Position numbers and translations under genes: made by a program. 42,066 nt of DNA from Oligoflexia bacterium (GTDB lineage: Bacteria > Bdellovibrionota > UBA1018), in the NCBI GenBank assembly GCA_023700925.1, contig JAMPXZ010000003.1, positions 1 through 42,066 of the forward strand. The letters are read 5' to 3'. This document shows positions 15,890 to 24,714 of this stretch, piece after piece (the first letter of the stretch is position 1; each line of letters opens with the position of its first letter). Below the pieces are notes generated by a model. That model did no database searches, had not been told where the DNA came from, and saw only the letters and a program-made list of their open reading frames with translations.

Positions 15890-16006
15890 TACCGCGGCAA
15901 CTAAGTTTTTTCCGTTTTTGCGGGCGGCTTTTTGGCTGCGTTGGCTTCCTTGTCTCGCTCAAAAATCCTGACAAAAAGTCGGAAAAAATTTAGTTGCCGC
16001 GGTACT
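15888..16006. repeat. 119-bp element with 27-bp terminal inverted repeats
   Basis: AGTACCGCGGCAACTAAgTT... (15888-15914) and the reverse complement of 15980-16006 agree at 26 of 27 positions. The 65-base centre is T/A-run-rich. It lies exactly between two convergent stops. It could fold into a long cruciform or RNA hairpin and act as a two-way terminator; its shape is that of a MITE or REP-type element. Only one copy is seen in the window. Confidence 0.8.
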
Positions 16007-16016
16007 GGCCGCGCGT

Positions 16017-17396
16017 TCAACCGACGACCGAAACGTCCGTCAGCAGGGCGAAATCCGGGCCGTAGTACCCATCGCCCGTGGGGGCATCCGAAGAGAAGTG
16101 CGCGCGCTTGACCGGGCGGTTCGAAAGCCGCGCTCCGCGGAAGTTCTCGCGGAACGAGCCCGAGAGCGATCCGCCCTTGAGGTAGGTCACGCTTTTTTTC
16201 TCATTGTCGAACAGGCGCGCCAGGCGAATCTCGCTGCTGAAGGTGCCGCTGTTGGCGTCGACGAAAAGCCCGGAGAACTGCAGGATTTCGAGCACCTTCG
16301 GTGCCCGGCGGGTCAGCTCCTCGTAGCTCAGGGTTCCGGGGTCGACGACAATGCTGCCGCGAACCGTGGTGGGAACCGCGGAAAGGTAGTCGGCAAAGCG
16401 CTTGTCCGTGGCGGTGGCCACCACGCGGTTGCGATCCACGAGCTTGAACGGAGTCTGAATGAGGCCGTGCTCGGAGAGGGCCGCCGTGTCGGCGCCGTAG
16501 GGCAGCGAAGGATCCAGGGTGATGGTCAGCGGATCGCCCGAGGCGTTCGGCACGAGCTCGTCGCCCGGCTTCACGAAGGGCAGGCCGTGATAGGCGTTCA
16601 TCGAGGAGAGCTGGGTGAGCTGGCTCGAGAACAGCGCGGCCAGGACATCGGCATCCACGATCACGGGGTAGCGTCCCGTCTCGGGCTTGCGCACGTCCAG
16701 GGAGTGCTCGGCGCGGTCAGAGGTCTCATCAAAGAGCTCCTCGACCGGCAGATCGTCGAGGCTCACCGCCCAGCGCGTGTTGAGGTATTCATCTGAATGC
16801 GGCTTGCCGTCCGCGCCCGGGCGCGTGAACGAGTACGCCGCTTCGGAGTAGATCCGGCTCTGCGAGGAGCGGTGGACGAGGCCGTTGCTCAGGTGCAGCT
16901 CGTGGTCATGGATGGACAGGAAGAGCTCGGCGGAGCTGAAGGTCGTCGGACGCCGGCGCGCCACGGCGGCGCCCATCCGGCGGGTGAGCCCCGTCATCAC
17001 CCCCTCGAGATCCTCGGCCATCCGGGCATCGGCGGTCAAGACCTCGGGCAGCTCCTTGGGAATCGCGCCCGGCAGGCTCCAGGCCTGGTGATCGGTCTGG
17101 CGAGCCGCCGCGATCGCGGAGTCGAGCTGTGGCGTGAGCGGGAGCGCGGGAAAGAGCTTCTTGGAAATCTCGCCCTGGCGTCCCGCCTTCGGAAGCCCGA
17201 CGAAGATCTTCGCGCTGATGCTCTGCGATCGGACCTCGCGGTCCTGGTCGGTGATCAGGGCGCCGCCGTCGAGCATGAAGTAACGCTCGCGCCGGTGGAT
17301 ATGCTCCTGCGTGATGATCCAGCCCTTGACCTCCTTGCGGCGGTTGAGCTCGTTCTTGAGGGTGTCGAGGGTCCAGTTCTGCGTCGTGCGTTTCAT
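16017..17396 (-). CDS. tldE: TldE/PmbA-like partner subunit of TldD protease
   Basis: 459 aa from ATG 17396, preceded by GAGG 6 bases upstream; the ORF-track start at 17453 lies inside tldD. TldD/TldE form a cytosolic metalloprotease that trims unfolded or modified peptides through an internal chamber. This subunit lacks HExxxH, as TldE/PmbA does, but keeps the fold features VDADVLAALFSSQLTQLSSMNAYHGLPF and the C-terminal SGLFVDANSGTFSSEIRLA. It overlaps nothing and starts 11 bases after the tldD stop, one operon. The target peptides are unknown; no precursor-peptide gene is evident nearby. Confidence 0.82.
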   Translation of the reverse strand: MKRTTQNWTLDTLKNELNRRKEVKGWIITQEHIHRRERYFMLDGGALITDQDREVRSQSISAKIFVGLPKAGRQGEISKKLFPALPLTPQLDSAIAAARQTDHQAWSLPGAIPKELPEVLTADARMAEDLEGVMTGLTRRMGAAVARRRPTTFSSAELFLSIHDHELHLSNGLVHRSSQSRIYSEAAYSFTRPGADGKPHSDEYLNTRWAVSLDDLPVEELFDETSDRAEHSLDVRKPETGRYPVIVDADVLAALFSSQLTQLSSMNAYHGLPFVKPGDELVPNASGDPLTITLDPSLPYGADTAALSEHGLIQTPFKLVDRNRVVATATDKRFADYLSAVPTTVRGSIVVDPGTLSYEELTRRAPKVLEILQFSGLFVDANSGTFSSEIRLARLFDNEKKSVTYLKGGSLSGSFRENFRGARLSNRPVKRAHFSSDAPTGDGYYGPDFALLTDVSVVG

Positions 17397-17407
17397 CGTG
17401 TGCCTCG

Positions 17408-18988
17408 TTATCCGAGAATGACCTGATCCAGGAGCAGGTAGGGGCCGCCGCAACCGGCGAAGACGAACTCCTTGTGATACTTGCCGCAGCCCCCGGCGTC
17501 GTTGAACGGATGGCGTGAGCGATCCGGCGCGGAGGTCGTGGCGTCGATCTTGGATTTGGCGACGATCGAGTTCAGCACGTCGGGAGTATAGCCGGTGAGC
17601 TGGATATCGCCACCGGCGGGGCCTTTGAAGAGCCGCCCGGTCAGCTTGCCGTCCTTCACTTCTTCGAGAAAGGAGATCCCCACCTGAATCCCCATGCCTT
17701 TGGGGTCTTCCATCCCGCCGGCGGGATGCAGGGCGATGAAGCCGTTCTTCATGCGCGAGAGGAGCTGGTCGAGCGTCTGATCGCCCGGGCTGAAGTAGGT
17801 GTTCGTCTGCCGGGTATAGACGCCGCTTGCCCAGTTCTCACGCTTGCCGTTGGCGGTTCTCGGAACGCCGAGGCGAAGCGAAGACGTAAGGTTCGTCATC
17901 GGAGGGGTCAGGGCGCCGCGGTCGAGCAGCACCTGCTCCTGCGCGAGCCACCCTTCCTCGTCAAAGAAATAGCTGCCCCACGCGGCGTAGGGCTCGCCGG
18001 CCATCTCGTAGATCGCCGGATTATTCAGGATCGTCGCCTGTTCGTTGCCCACCCGTTCACCGGATTTGTGAAGCTCCCACGCTTTGCTCCGGCCGCGGGC
18101 GCAGGTATCGCCCTCCTGGGAGTGGCCGAACGCCTCGTGCGCGAGCACGCCGGTGAGCACGGGTCCGAAGATGACCGGATATTTTCCCGGTGCGAGCCTT
18201 TCGGCTTTCTTGAGGCCCTTGAGGTTCACCAGGAGCGTGCGCAGCTCCTCGGGTTTCACCTCGAGCGTCTCCAGCCCGCCGAGGCCGCCGAGCCTCAGGA
18301 AGGTACGGTCCGATCCCGACATCGTGATCAGGGTGAGCGCGACCCGATAGAGTGCCTGGGACATGTCCGTTTCGCGATCGATGAAGATCGACTGCTCATC
18401 CGAGAAGGACTCGCGCGCGGTAATGAAGGTCAGCTCTTCTTGGGGGAAACCCGCCTCGGCGGCAGTGGCCTTGATGCGGGCGATCAGCTCGTTGAGGCGC
18501 GCGAGCGTCTCGGCGGCGGTGGCGGCTTTCGGATATCTTTGAAAGCGGATTCCGAAATGCACCGGCGTCTCCGCGCTCGTTCCGTTCGGGATCTGAAGGA
18601 GCAGTTCGGGATCGAGCTTCGCGGAGGCGACGCGTTCGCTCCAGCTCACGGCCCGGTAGGGACGCTTGCGCGCGCCCTCGGGGGGGCGGGTGGCCGCGAC
18701 TCGCTCGGCAAAGGACTGGGCGAAAGATCTGAGCGAGGCGGGTTCGAGCTCGTCGGTCGCCTGTTCGAAGAGCGTGTAACCGTCATAAATCCGCAGGACC
18801 GCGCCCTGGCTCACCTGGTCGCTGACCTGGGTCTGCTTGAGGTTGGCCGAGTAGGTCTTGCTCGACTTGCGCTCGAAGTAGATCGATCCGTACCAGTCCG
18901 GTCCGTTTTCGAGGAGCGGGAGGAGCTGCTTGAGCGACTGGCGGAGGTCCCGGAGATCTGCGGAAAAAGGAGCTCTTTTGATTTCCAT
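17408..18988 (-). CDS. tldD: TldD-like zinc metalloprotease subunit
   Basis: 526 aa, catalytic subunit of the TldD/TldE protease. The zinc motif HEAFGHSQEGD (about residues 284-294) matches HExxxHxxxxD/E of the family, and the late cysteine in DAGGCGKYHKE is in the position of the third ligand. ATG 18988 (MEIKRAPF) is preferred to the ORF-track GTG 18994 because AAGAGG lies 5 bases upstream. The N-terminal half (residues 1-250) is the usual TldD lid domain. It is first in the tldD-tldE operon and divergent from the AmpG-type permease. A 443-aa plus-strand ORF across it is an antisense shadow. Confidence 0.88.
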   Translation of the reverse strand: MEIKRAPFSADLRDLRQSLKQLLPLLENGPDWYGSIYFERKSSKTYSANLKQTQVSDQVSQGAVLRIYDGYTLFEQATDELEPASLRSFAQSFAERVAATRPPEGARKRPYRAVSWSERVASAKLDPELLLQIPNGTSAETPVHFGIRFQRYPKAATAAETLARLNELIARIKATAAEAGFPQEELTFITARESFSDEQSIFIDRETDMSQALYRVALTLITMSGSDRTFLRLGGLGGLETLEVKPEELRTLLVNLKGLKKAERLAPGKYPVIFGPVLTGVLAHEAFGHSQEGDTCARGRSKAWELHKSGERVGNEQATILNNPAIYEMAGEPYAAWGSYFFDEEGWLAQEQVLLDRGALTPPMTNLTSSLRLGVPRTANGKRENWASGVYTRQTNTYFSPGDQTLDQLLSRMKNGFIALHPAGGMEDPKGMGIQVGISFLEEVKDGKLTGRLFKGPAGGDIQLTGYTPDVLNSIVAKSKIDATTSAPDRSRHPFNDAGGCGKYHKEFVFAGCGGPYLLLDQVILG

Positions 18989-19095
18989 TCCCACCTCTTA
19001 ACCGAACTTCCGCAAAACCGCAAAGGCCCTGGGCCAGCGCGCTCACTCCTGTCTTGAAGGTGTGCGCGGCGCGGTGCTTGTGCTAGTCTTTCGTC

Positions 19096-20373
19096 ATGAC
19101 GAACACCACGCAAAAGCCGACGATCCTCTCGGCCTTCGGAAACCGGCGGACCGCGGCGGTCCTGGCTCTGGGTTTTTCTTCCGGCGTCCCGCTCGCGTTG
19201 ACGGGGGCGACTCTGCAGGCGTGGATGAAGACCGAGAACGTCGATCTCACGGTGATCGGCCTTTTCTCGCTGGTCGGGATTCCCTACACCCTTAAGTTCC
19301 TGTGGGCGCCGCTCATGGACCGGTTCGTTCCGCCGTTTCTCGGCCGGCGACGGGGCTGGATGCTGATCAGTCAGCTTCTGCTCGTCCTCGGCGTGATCGC
19401 GCTCGCGTTCTCGGATCCCGCCCGCTTTCCGGCGCTGACGGCCACGATCTGCCTGGGCGTCGCGTTCTTCAGCTCGAGTCAGGACATCGTCATCGACGCC
19501 TACCGGACCGAGATCCTGGAAAAAGACGAAACCGGTCCGGGTGCCGCGCTCTACATCATGGGCTACCGGATCGCGGTGCTCGTGTCGGGCGCCGTCGCGC
19601 TCATTCTAGCGGATCACATGCCGTGGAAGCTGGTGTATCTCATCATGGCGTGCACGATGGGGGTCGGCATCCTGACCTCGTTCCTTGCGCCGGACCCGAA
19701 GGTGCCGGCCAAGCCGCCCAAGTCCATCGGCGATGCGGTGGTGCTGCCTTTCGTCGAGTTCTTCAAGCGGCGGGGCGCGGTGGAGATTCTGGCTTTCATC
19801 GTTCTCTACAAGCTGGATGTCGTGGTCGCCCAGGCGCTCATGACCCCATTCCTGATGGATCTTGGCTTCACCAAGACCGACATCGGTACCGTGACCAAGG
19901 GCTTCGGTCTTGTGGCGACCATCCTCGGAACGCTCTTCGGCGGCGCCATGCTGGTGAAGCTCGGGATGCTCCGCTCGCTCTGGTTCTTCGGCCTGCTGCA
20001 GGGATTGGCCGGCTTTTCGTTCATGACGTTGGCGCGCCTGGGGCATCACTATCCGATGATGGTGACCGCCATCGCCGTCGAGAACATCTGCAGCGGCATG
20101 GGGACGGCGGCCTTCGCGGCATTCATGATGAGCATCTGCGACAAACGCTACACAGCGACCCAGTATGCGCTTCTGACGAGTCTGATGGCGATCACCCGGG
20201 TCATGGGCTCGGCGCTGACCGGCTACATGGCCAAGGCCTGGGGCTGGGAGCTCTACTATCTCGCCTCGATTCTCGTTGCGATCCCGGGCCTGCTTCTGCT
20301 CCTGCGTTATTCGAAGTGGACCACGGTCGCCGCGGACGGCACCGCCGAGCCCGCGGTCGTCGGAGCGAAATAG
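19096..20373 (+). CDS. ampG: AmpG-type muropeptide permease (MFS)
   Basis: 425 aa inner-membrane protein with about 12 hydrophobic segments. AmpG imports GlcNAc-anhydroMurNAc peptides for cell-wall recycling. Family-type motifs are GFSSGVPLALTGATLQAW near the start, LKFLWAPLMDR, and SSSQDIVIDAYRTEIL after the fifth helix. A close MFS relative with another substrate cannot be excluded. An extended -10 (TGCTAGTCT) ends 6 bases before the ATG and no Shine-Dalgarno is present, so it may be leaderless. Elsewhere in the window are other wall-recycling proteins (amidase, M14 peptidase), which suits the assignment. Confidence 0.85.
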   Translation: MTNTTQKPTILSAFGNRRTAAVLALGFSSGVPLALTGATLQAWMKTENVDLTVIGLFSLVGIPYTLKFLWAPLMDRFVPPFLGRRRGWMLISQLLLVLGVIALAFSDPARFPALTATICLGVAFFSSSQDIVIDAYRTEILEKDETGPGAALYIMGYRIAVLVSGAVALILADHMPWKLVYLIMACTMGVGILTSFLAPDPKVPAKPPKSIGDAVVLPFVEFFKRRGAVEILAFIVLYKLDVVVAQALMTPFLMDLGFTKTDIGTVTKGFGLVATILGTLFGGAMLVKLGMLRSLWFFGLLQGLAGFSFMTLARLGHHYPMMVTAIAVENICSGMGTAAFAAFMMSICDKRYTATQYALLTSLMAITRVMGSALTGYMAKAWGWELYYLASILVAIPGLLLLLRYSKWTTVAADGTAEPAVVGAK

Positions 20374-20416
20374 CGTCGCGCGCGCGAACGGTGCGCGCTT
20401 GGCCGCGCCCGGTCGT

Positions 20417-21049
20417 TCAAAAGGGCGCGTTCGGAATCCCGTGCACCGCCAGCGCGCGATCATAGTGCCGGAACGTGCCCCTGGAATCATCGAGCAGGCG
20501 CCGGTCCGGGCAGAGGATCGGCTCATTCGCAAAGTTCAGCTCCTGCACCGGCGTTCCCGTGGGCGGTAGCGCGGTCGCGCGGCATTTCTCGTCGATCTCA
20601 CGCGAAAGCAGCTCGAACCAGCGCCGGTCTTTTTCTTCCGTCAGCTCCAGCTCCGCGACGCCTGCGGGAGCATAGCGATAGAAGCGCGGCACCTCGGCGG
20701 ACCAGAGCATGGGTGGGGAGTACGCCGCCCGCAGCTCGGGCCGGTCATGGGAGCGTTTGCGATGCGCGACGCTCGTATTGAGGTCGACGATTTCGCCGTG
20801 TTCGGTGGCGGCCCAGAAGTGGAAATTCTTCCCCCAGCAGCCCGCCCACAGGATTGAGTGATCTTCGAGAACCTCGATCCAGGCCGCGGGGCCATACATC
20901 ACTTGGGAGCCGATCCCGAGATTTCGGAGGGCGCGTGCGCTTCCCGCCGCCACGAGAAGCGGATAGTCGGCTCGATCACCGGTAAGCCGATCCACGGTCA
21001 GAGAGATGACCCGTGAAACCTGGGCGATGATCGACAGGGGTGTGCTCAT
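20417..21049 (-). CDS. Hypothetical protein, possible transglutaminase-like fold
   Basis: 210 aa, cytosolic, not recognised. The stretch SARALRNLGIGSQVMYGPAAWIEVL...HFWAATEHGEIVDLNTSV resembles the His-then-Asp half of transglutaminase-like folds, but no cysteine occupies the expected place, so enzymatic activity of that type is unsupported. The start has a strong AGGAGG 5 bases upstream. A perfect TATAAT is at 21128-21133, giving a leader of about 70 bases with a hairpin directly before the ribosome site. It is convergent with the permease gene. Confidence 0.65.
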   Translation of the reverse strand: MSTPLSIIAQVSRVISLTVDRLTGDRADYPLLVAAGSARALRNLGIGSQVMYGPAAWIEVLEDHSILWAGCWGKNFHFWAATEHGEIVDLNTSVAHRKRSHDRPELRAAYSPPMLWSAEVPRFYRYAPAGVAELELTEEKDRRWFELLSREIDEKCRATALPPTGTPVQELNFANEPILCPDRRLLDDSRGTFRHYDRALAVHGIPNAPF

Positions 21050-21062
21050 GGGTTCCTCCTAT

Positions 21063-21133
21063 CTCATCCCGGGGGAGGATGCTAGGCCGCCCGGGGGATG
21101 AGCCGTTAATGGCCCTAAGAAGTTAAAATTATA
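21063..21133 (-). promoter_or_regulatory. Promoter -10 and leader hairpin of the 210-aa gene
   Basis: Minus strand: TATAAT (21128-21133, after CCC), then a leader with stem CTCATCCC...GGGATGAG (21063-21102) abutting the AGGAGG at 21056-21061. The stem resembles the CATCCC/GGGATG hairpins in the two flagellin leaders. Confidence 0.55.
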
Positions 21134-21166
21134 GGGCTAAATACAGGACTGAAATGGTCTATTAAT

Positions 21167-21195
21167 TTGACTCATTTGGTCTTTTGCAATATATT
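21167..21195 (+). promoter_or_regulatory. Sigma-70 promoter abutting the PAP2 gene start
   Basis: TTGACT (21167-21172), 17 bases, TATATT (21190-21195). The transcript start would be near 21202, only a few bases before ATG 21206, so the message would be leaderless. The ORF track uses the first three bases of this -35 as its TTG start. Confidence 0.75.
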
Positions 21196-21205
21196 GCACA
21201 GCGTT

Positions 21206-22405
21206 ATGGGCTCTCCTCTTCGCTGGTTATTGATGGCGGGATTTTCGATGGTGGTCGGCTTGCCGATCCTCTGTGCGGCAGATCCAAAGAGCATCACGGA
21301 AAGCCACCTGATCTCCATTGATCCGAACGAGCCGGGAGGCTGCGCGCGGATTCTGAAGCTCCTTGAGGAAAAGTCGCTCGGGATCTCCGACGGCGCGCGA
21401 AGCGCGATGCTCGAGCAGACCTGCGCGCCTGGGCGCGATCGTGATGCCAGGTTTTCGGTGATCCTGCTGAAGGAAAACGACGATGCCGTCGCGGTCCGTG
21501 AGGCGGAGACCGCGTTGTCCGAAGAGCAGCGCGGCAACATCCGTCGCCTGATGGAAGACGATGACTATCGCCGTGAGCTCATCCGGGACGCCGTTCTCGA
21601 TCGTCCACGAGACGTGAAGTCGACGGAGAGGCCGCTCGACTTCAATCGCGAGTATTTCTCGGGTTTTGTCCGGGATACTTACGGAATCGTCAAAGCGCCT
21701 GCCTCCTGGGACTCCAGGGACTGGGGCAGGGCCGCGCTCCTGCTCGTGGCGTCGGGCGGTATCTACGCCAATGATGAGCGTGTCCGGGACTGGGTCCAGC
21801 GCTCGCGAAACGAGCAGAGTGACCGAATCGCGGGGCTCGCCGAGCCGTTCGGAAAGGAGTTGATCCTGCCCGGTCTCGGCTTGATGTATGTCGCGGGCAA
21901 GTTGACTGACAACGTGCCCGCGGTTCGAACAGCGCTCCTGGGCCTCGAAAGCGCGGCGATCACAACGTTGTTCATAGGTGGCGTGAAGACGCTGGCCGCC
22001 CGGCATCGGCCCTATACCGGTGACGGCGCCGGGGCCTTTGGACGCGACTCCGGGAGCGTGGATTCGCACGCTTCTCTGCCGTCCGGGCACTCGGGCGCGG
22101 CTTTCGCGGTGGCGGCGGTGATGGCCTCGGAGCTGGGCGAGGAGGGCGGGCATGCGTGGGTCGCGCCTGTCGCTTACGGGATCGCAACTCTGACCGCCCT
22201 TTCCCGCATGAACGACGACGAGCACTGGGCATCGGACGTATTCATCGGAGCGGCGATCGGTTACTCGATCGGCAAATGGATCACCTCGCGGCATGCGTCG
22301 AGTCGCGGCGTTTCAGGTTCCGGCAGCAGGTCGGCGGGCTGGCAGGCGTATCCGGTGCTGGACCGCCGCGGAAGAATCAGCCTGATCCTGGAGTACCCGT
22401 TTTGA
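21206..22405 (+). CDS. Exported PAP2-family phosphatase
   Basis: 399 aa. A signal peptide (MGSPLRWLLMAGF...PILCAA) is followed by a 120-residue unassigned N-terminal region, then the PAP2 acid-phosphatase domain: KTLAARHRP (KxxxxxxRP), LPSGHSGAAFA (PSGH) and SRMNDDEHWASD (SRxxxxxHxxxD), all three catalytic motifs intact. Such enzymes remove phosphate from lipid pyrophosphates or phosphatidic acid in the envelope; the substrate is unknown. ATG 21206 is chosen because a promoter occupies the ORF-track start. The stop is overlapped by the TTG of the amidase gene, so the two are one operon. Confidence 0.88.
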   Translation: MGSPLRWLLMAGFSMVVGLPILCAADPKSITESHLISIDPNEPGGCARILKLLEEKSLGISDGARSAMLEQTCAPGRDRDARFSVILLKENDDAVAVREAETALSEEQRGNIRRLMEDDDYRRELIRDAVLDRPRDVKSTERPLDFNREYFSGFVRDTYGIVKAPASWDSRDWGRAALLLVASGGIYANDERVRDWVQRSRNEQSDRIAGLAEPFGKELILPGLGLMYVAGKLTDNVPAVRTALLGLESAAITTLFIGGVKTLAARHRPYTGDGAGAFGRDSGSVDSHASLPSGHSGAAFAVAAVMASELGEEGGHAWVAPVAYGIATLTALSRMNDDEHWASDVFIGAAIGYSIGKWITSRHASSRGVSGSGSRSAGWQAYPVLDRRGRISLILEYPF

Positions 22406-23823
22406 ATTCACCTCGTGTTTACCGCATTTTTGCGGGTGTTTTGGCGCTGAGTTCCGCGATTCCGGGGGCCGCGTGGGCGACCACCGAGGACTCGCATCTG
22501 CGCGAGCCGCGGCTGCCCTCCTTCGGGCGTTTCAGCTTTCAGGAACGCCGCCGGGGTCTGGAGCCGCGCGAGGCCTTTGAGCGGGCGCGAGCGATTCTGG
22601 AGCATTTTGGCGTCCCGCCCGAAGAGGATACCCAGGCCTCGCTCGCTGACCTCCAGGGAGCGCAGACTTCGTCGGGCCTGGCGCTGGCTTTGCCTTTCCT
22701 TGACCGGGACGGCGCTTTCGCGCGGTACTCGGCGGTGCAGGACGGTGCGCGGTTGTCCGTTTTCCAGGATCCCGGCTCAAGAACGTCTCCTGATTTCACG
22801 GTCACGCTCGCCTCCGAAGGCTCCGCGCCTCCGGTCTCCGTGTTCGTGGAGCGTCTTCGTCTTGCCGCCGCGAGCGCGACGGCCGAGCGCCCGCTGGCGG
22901 GCCTCCGCATCGCGATCGATCCGGGGCACATGGGCGGGGAGCCCTGGGATGAGCGCGCCGGCAAGTTCGTCAAGGATGGCAAAGGCAATCTTCTGAGCGA
23001 AGGCCTGCTCGTGCTTCAGCTCGGGTTGCTGCTCGAACAGGAGCTGACCGCGCTCGGCGCCGAGGTGATGCTCACGCGGCGAGGGCTTACGCCGGTCACG
23101 ACGTTGCCTTACGAGACCTTCGAGCTCAAGCCCTTTGCCGAGGTCGAGCTGCGCGAATCCGTCGATGACGAATGGTTCCAGTCCCTGCTGCCCACCGCGC
23201 AGGCGGGGCCCAGGCTTTTCAGGGCTTTTGCGGCCAACGCAAGCTTCCGCAAGATTTTCTCGGAGCAGATGCGGTGGAAGTACTTTTTCCTGGGTGAGGA
23301 TCTCGACGCGCGCGTCCGGGCCATCCGGGCGTTTGCGCCGGATATCACGCTCGCTCTTCACCTGGATGTCGGTCCGCGCGGCGTCAACGCCACGAAGGTC
23401 TACGTGCCGGGAGGGTTCTTCGCGGACGAGTTCGCGACGCGGGAGCAGCGCCGGGACTTCGCGTGGCATCTGCTCGACGGGCCGGCGTGGCAGGCGTCGG
23501 TGAGCCTGAGCCGGGCGATCGTGAGCCAGATGAGCTTACGCCTCGGCATCCCGATGGAAACAAGTGGCCTGGGTAACTCCGTTCCCGTTGAGCCCGGTGT
23601 TTTCGCGCGAAATCTCGCGGTCCAGCGAAGGATCACCGGCTCGGCGGTCGCGTACCTGGAATGCCTCCATTACTCCGATCCCGCCGAATTCTCGCGACTT
23701 CGCCAGTACACGCGTTCGATGGAGATCGAAGGCCGGCAGTACGGCTACTCCGAGCGTCTGGTTCAGCTCGCCGAAGCCGTGCGTGACGGCGTGGTGAGCT
23801 TCGCGGCGTCTGATCACCGCTGA
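22402..23823 (+). CDS. Exported N-acetylmuramoyl-L-alanine amidase (Amidase_3)
   Basis: 473 aa. The start is TTG 22402 overlapping the PAP2 stop (TTGA), with GGAG 8 bases upstream; the ORF-track start at 22156 lies in another gene. Signal peptide NSPRVYRIFAGVLALSSAIPGAAWA. The catalytic domain begins near residue 170 with IAIDPGHMGGE (first zinc histidine), then a conserved glutamate in NLLSEGLLVLQL, LTRRGL, LALHLDVG (third ligand) and VAYLECLHYSD (catalytic Glu). DPGHMGG differs from the usual DPGHGG and two inserts enlarge the domain. It should cleave the MurNAc-L-Ala bond in the periplasm. Co-transcription with a lipid phosphatase suggests an envelope remodelling role. Confidence 0.85.
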   Translation: MNSPRVYRIFAGVLALSSAIPGAAWATTEDSHLREPRLPSFGRFSFQERRRGLEPREAFERARAILEHFGVPPEEDTQASLADLQGAQTSSGLALALPFLDRDGAFARYSAVQDGARLSVFQDPGSRTSPDFTVTLASEGSAPPVSVFVERLRLAAASATAERPLAGLRIAIDPGHMGGEPWDERAGKFVKDGKGNLLSEGLLVLQLGLLLEQELTALGAEVMLTRRGLTPVTTLPYETFELKPFAEVELRESVDDEWFQSLLPTAQAGPRLFRAFAANASFRKIFSEQMRWKYFFLGEDLDARVRAIRAFAPDITLALHLDVGPRGVNATKVYVPGGFFADEFATREQRRDFAWHLLDGPAWQASVSLSRAIVSQMSLRLGIPMETSGLGNSVPVEPGVFARNLAVQRRITGSAVAYLECLHYSDPAEFSRLRQYTRSMEIEGRQYGYSERLVQLAEAVRDGVVSFAASDHR

Positions 23824-24147
23824 GGTTAGCATCTCCAACTGTCGGAAACTGTCTCCCGTGGTTTGCTGGCCCGGCGCCGGTCCTCTTTCCAGTTGTCGGA
23901 AGGCGTAGCCTCAAGTTTTCCCAGCCGTGGCTGCACTTAGCCCAGGGCTTCCTGATGGTGGATCATTGACTCGACGACAGAGTGCGTGTCGTGCAGTCCA
24001 AATTCCACGGAAGTTTGTTCACGCTGTGTCGCGCCCAGGAAAACTGGCCGGTTACGGGCATCTTGAACCGTACGGAAACTGAAACGGAAACCCCAAACTC
24101 ACACGGTGGCGGCTCCGACGGCCAGCCTGGTGCTCGTACCGGACAAG
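23824..24147. other. Gene-free stretch
   Basis: About 320 bases, more A/T-rich than its flanks. AACTGTCGGAA and AGTTGTCGGAA occur 60 bases apart and GGAAACTGAAACGGAAAC is near the end. No ORF, RNA or promoter could be supported. Confidence 0.4.
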
Positions 24148-24714
24148 TCAGCTCGAGGGCTTGTCGCCTTCGGAGGGAGCGCTGGAAGGGGCCTGGGAAA
24201 CGGGCGTAATCCTGGGCTTCGGGCCGCCGGAAGAGGGCTGGGGAGCGCGTGCTTCGCGGCGCTGTCCATCGCGATCGCCACGACGGTCGTCGCGACGTCC
24301 ACCGCCGCGCTCACCGCGGTCTCCGCGTCCTCCTTTGCCACGCTTCTTGCCATCGCGGCTTTTGCCGTCCCGTCCTTTGCCGTGACCGGGCTCGGCGCGG
24401 CCACCGGCCCCTTTCTGATGCAGCGGGGGGAAGTATTCGGCGACGTAGAACTTGTCGTCCTTCTGGAAGGCCCTGGGAGGCGCTGTTTCGCCTTCGTTGA
24501 GCGCGAAGACGATGACCCGCTTGAGGTCGTTGAGTTTGGTGCCGACCGCATCGAGGGCCGCCAGCAGGAAGGCGAGCTTGTCGCCTTCGAGTTTGAGGGC
24601 TTCGCCCAAAGCCTGGGGCAGCTCCTCGGGCGTCTTGCCCGCGGCCAGGAGCTCCTGGCGCGTCTGTGTGGCATTCTTGAGGGTAAGGGCGGCAAATTCG
24701 GTGAGGGTTTTCAT
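24148..24714 (-). CDS. Arg/Gly-rich basic protein with helical N-terminus
   Basis: 188 aa from ATG 24714. Residues 1-95 are predicted helical (FAALTLKNATQTRQELL, LAFLLAALDAVGTKLNDLKRVIVF), then residues 105-188 are a low-complexity tail of GKGRDGKSRDGKKRG and RGDRGERGGGRRDD type, ending in Pro/Ser. RGG-like tails often bind RNA, but no RNA-binding domain is seen. There is no Shine-Dalgarno; TGCTAACAG ends 7 bases upstream of the ATG, consistent with a leaderless start. The antisense ORF of similar length is a shadow; codon third positions favour the minus strand. Confidence 0.6.
   Translation of the reverse strand: MKTLTEFAALTLKNATQTRQELLAAGKTPEELPQALGEALKLEGDKLAFLLAALDAVGTKLNDLKRVIVFALNEGETAPPRAFQKDDKFYVAEYFPPLHQKGAGGRAEPGHGKGRDGKSRDGKKRGKGGRGDRGERGGGRRDDRRGDRDGQRREARAPQPSSGGPKPRITPVSQAPSSAPSEGDKPSS

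Noticed and set aside
15888-16006. Short minus-strand ORF inside the inverted-repeat element
   Set aside because: About 28 codons (KEANAAKKPPAK) bounded by stops in both arms, with no start codon or ribosome site; probably chance.
17726-19057. 443-aa plus-strand ORF
   Set aside because: Antisense to tldD, with Arg/Glu/Leu-rich composition typical of a GC-rich shadow; tldD has clear motifs.
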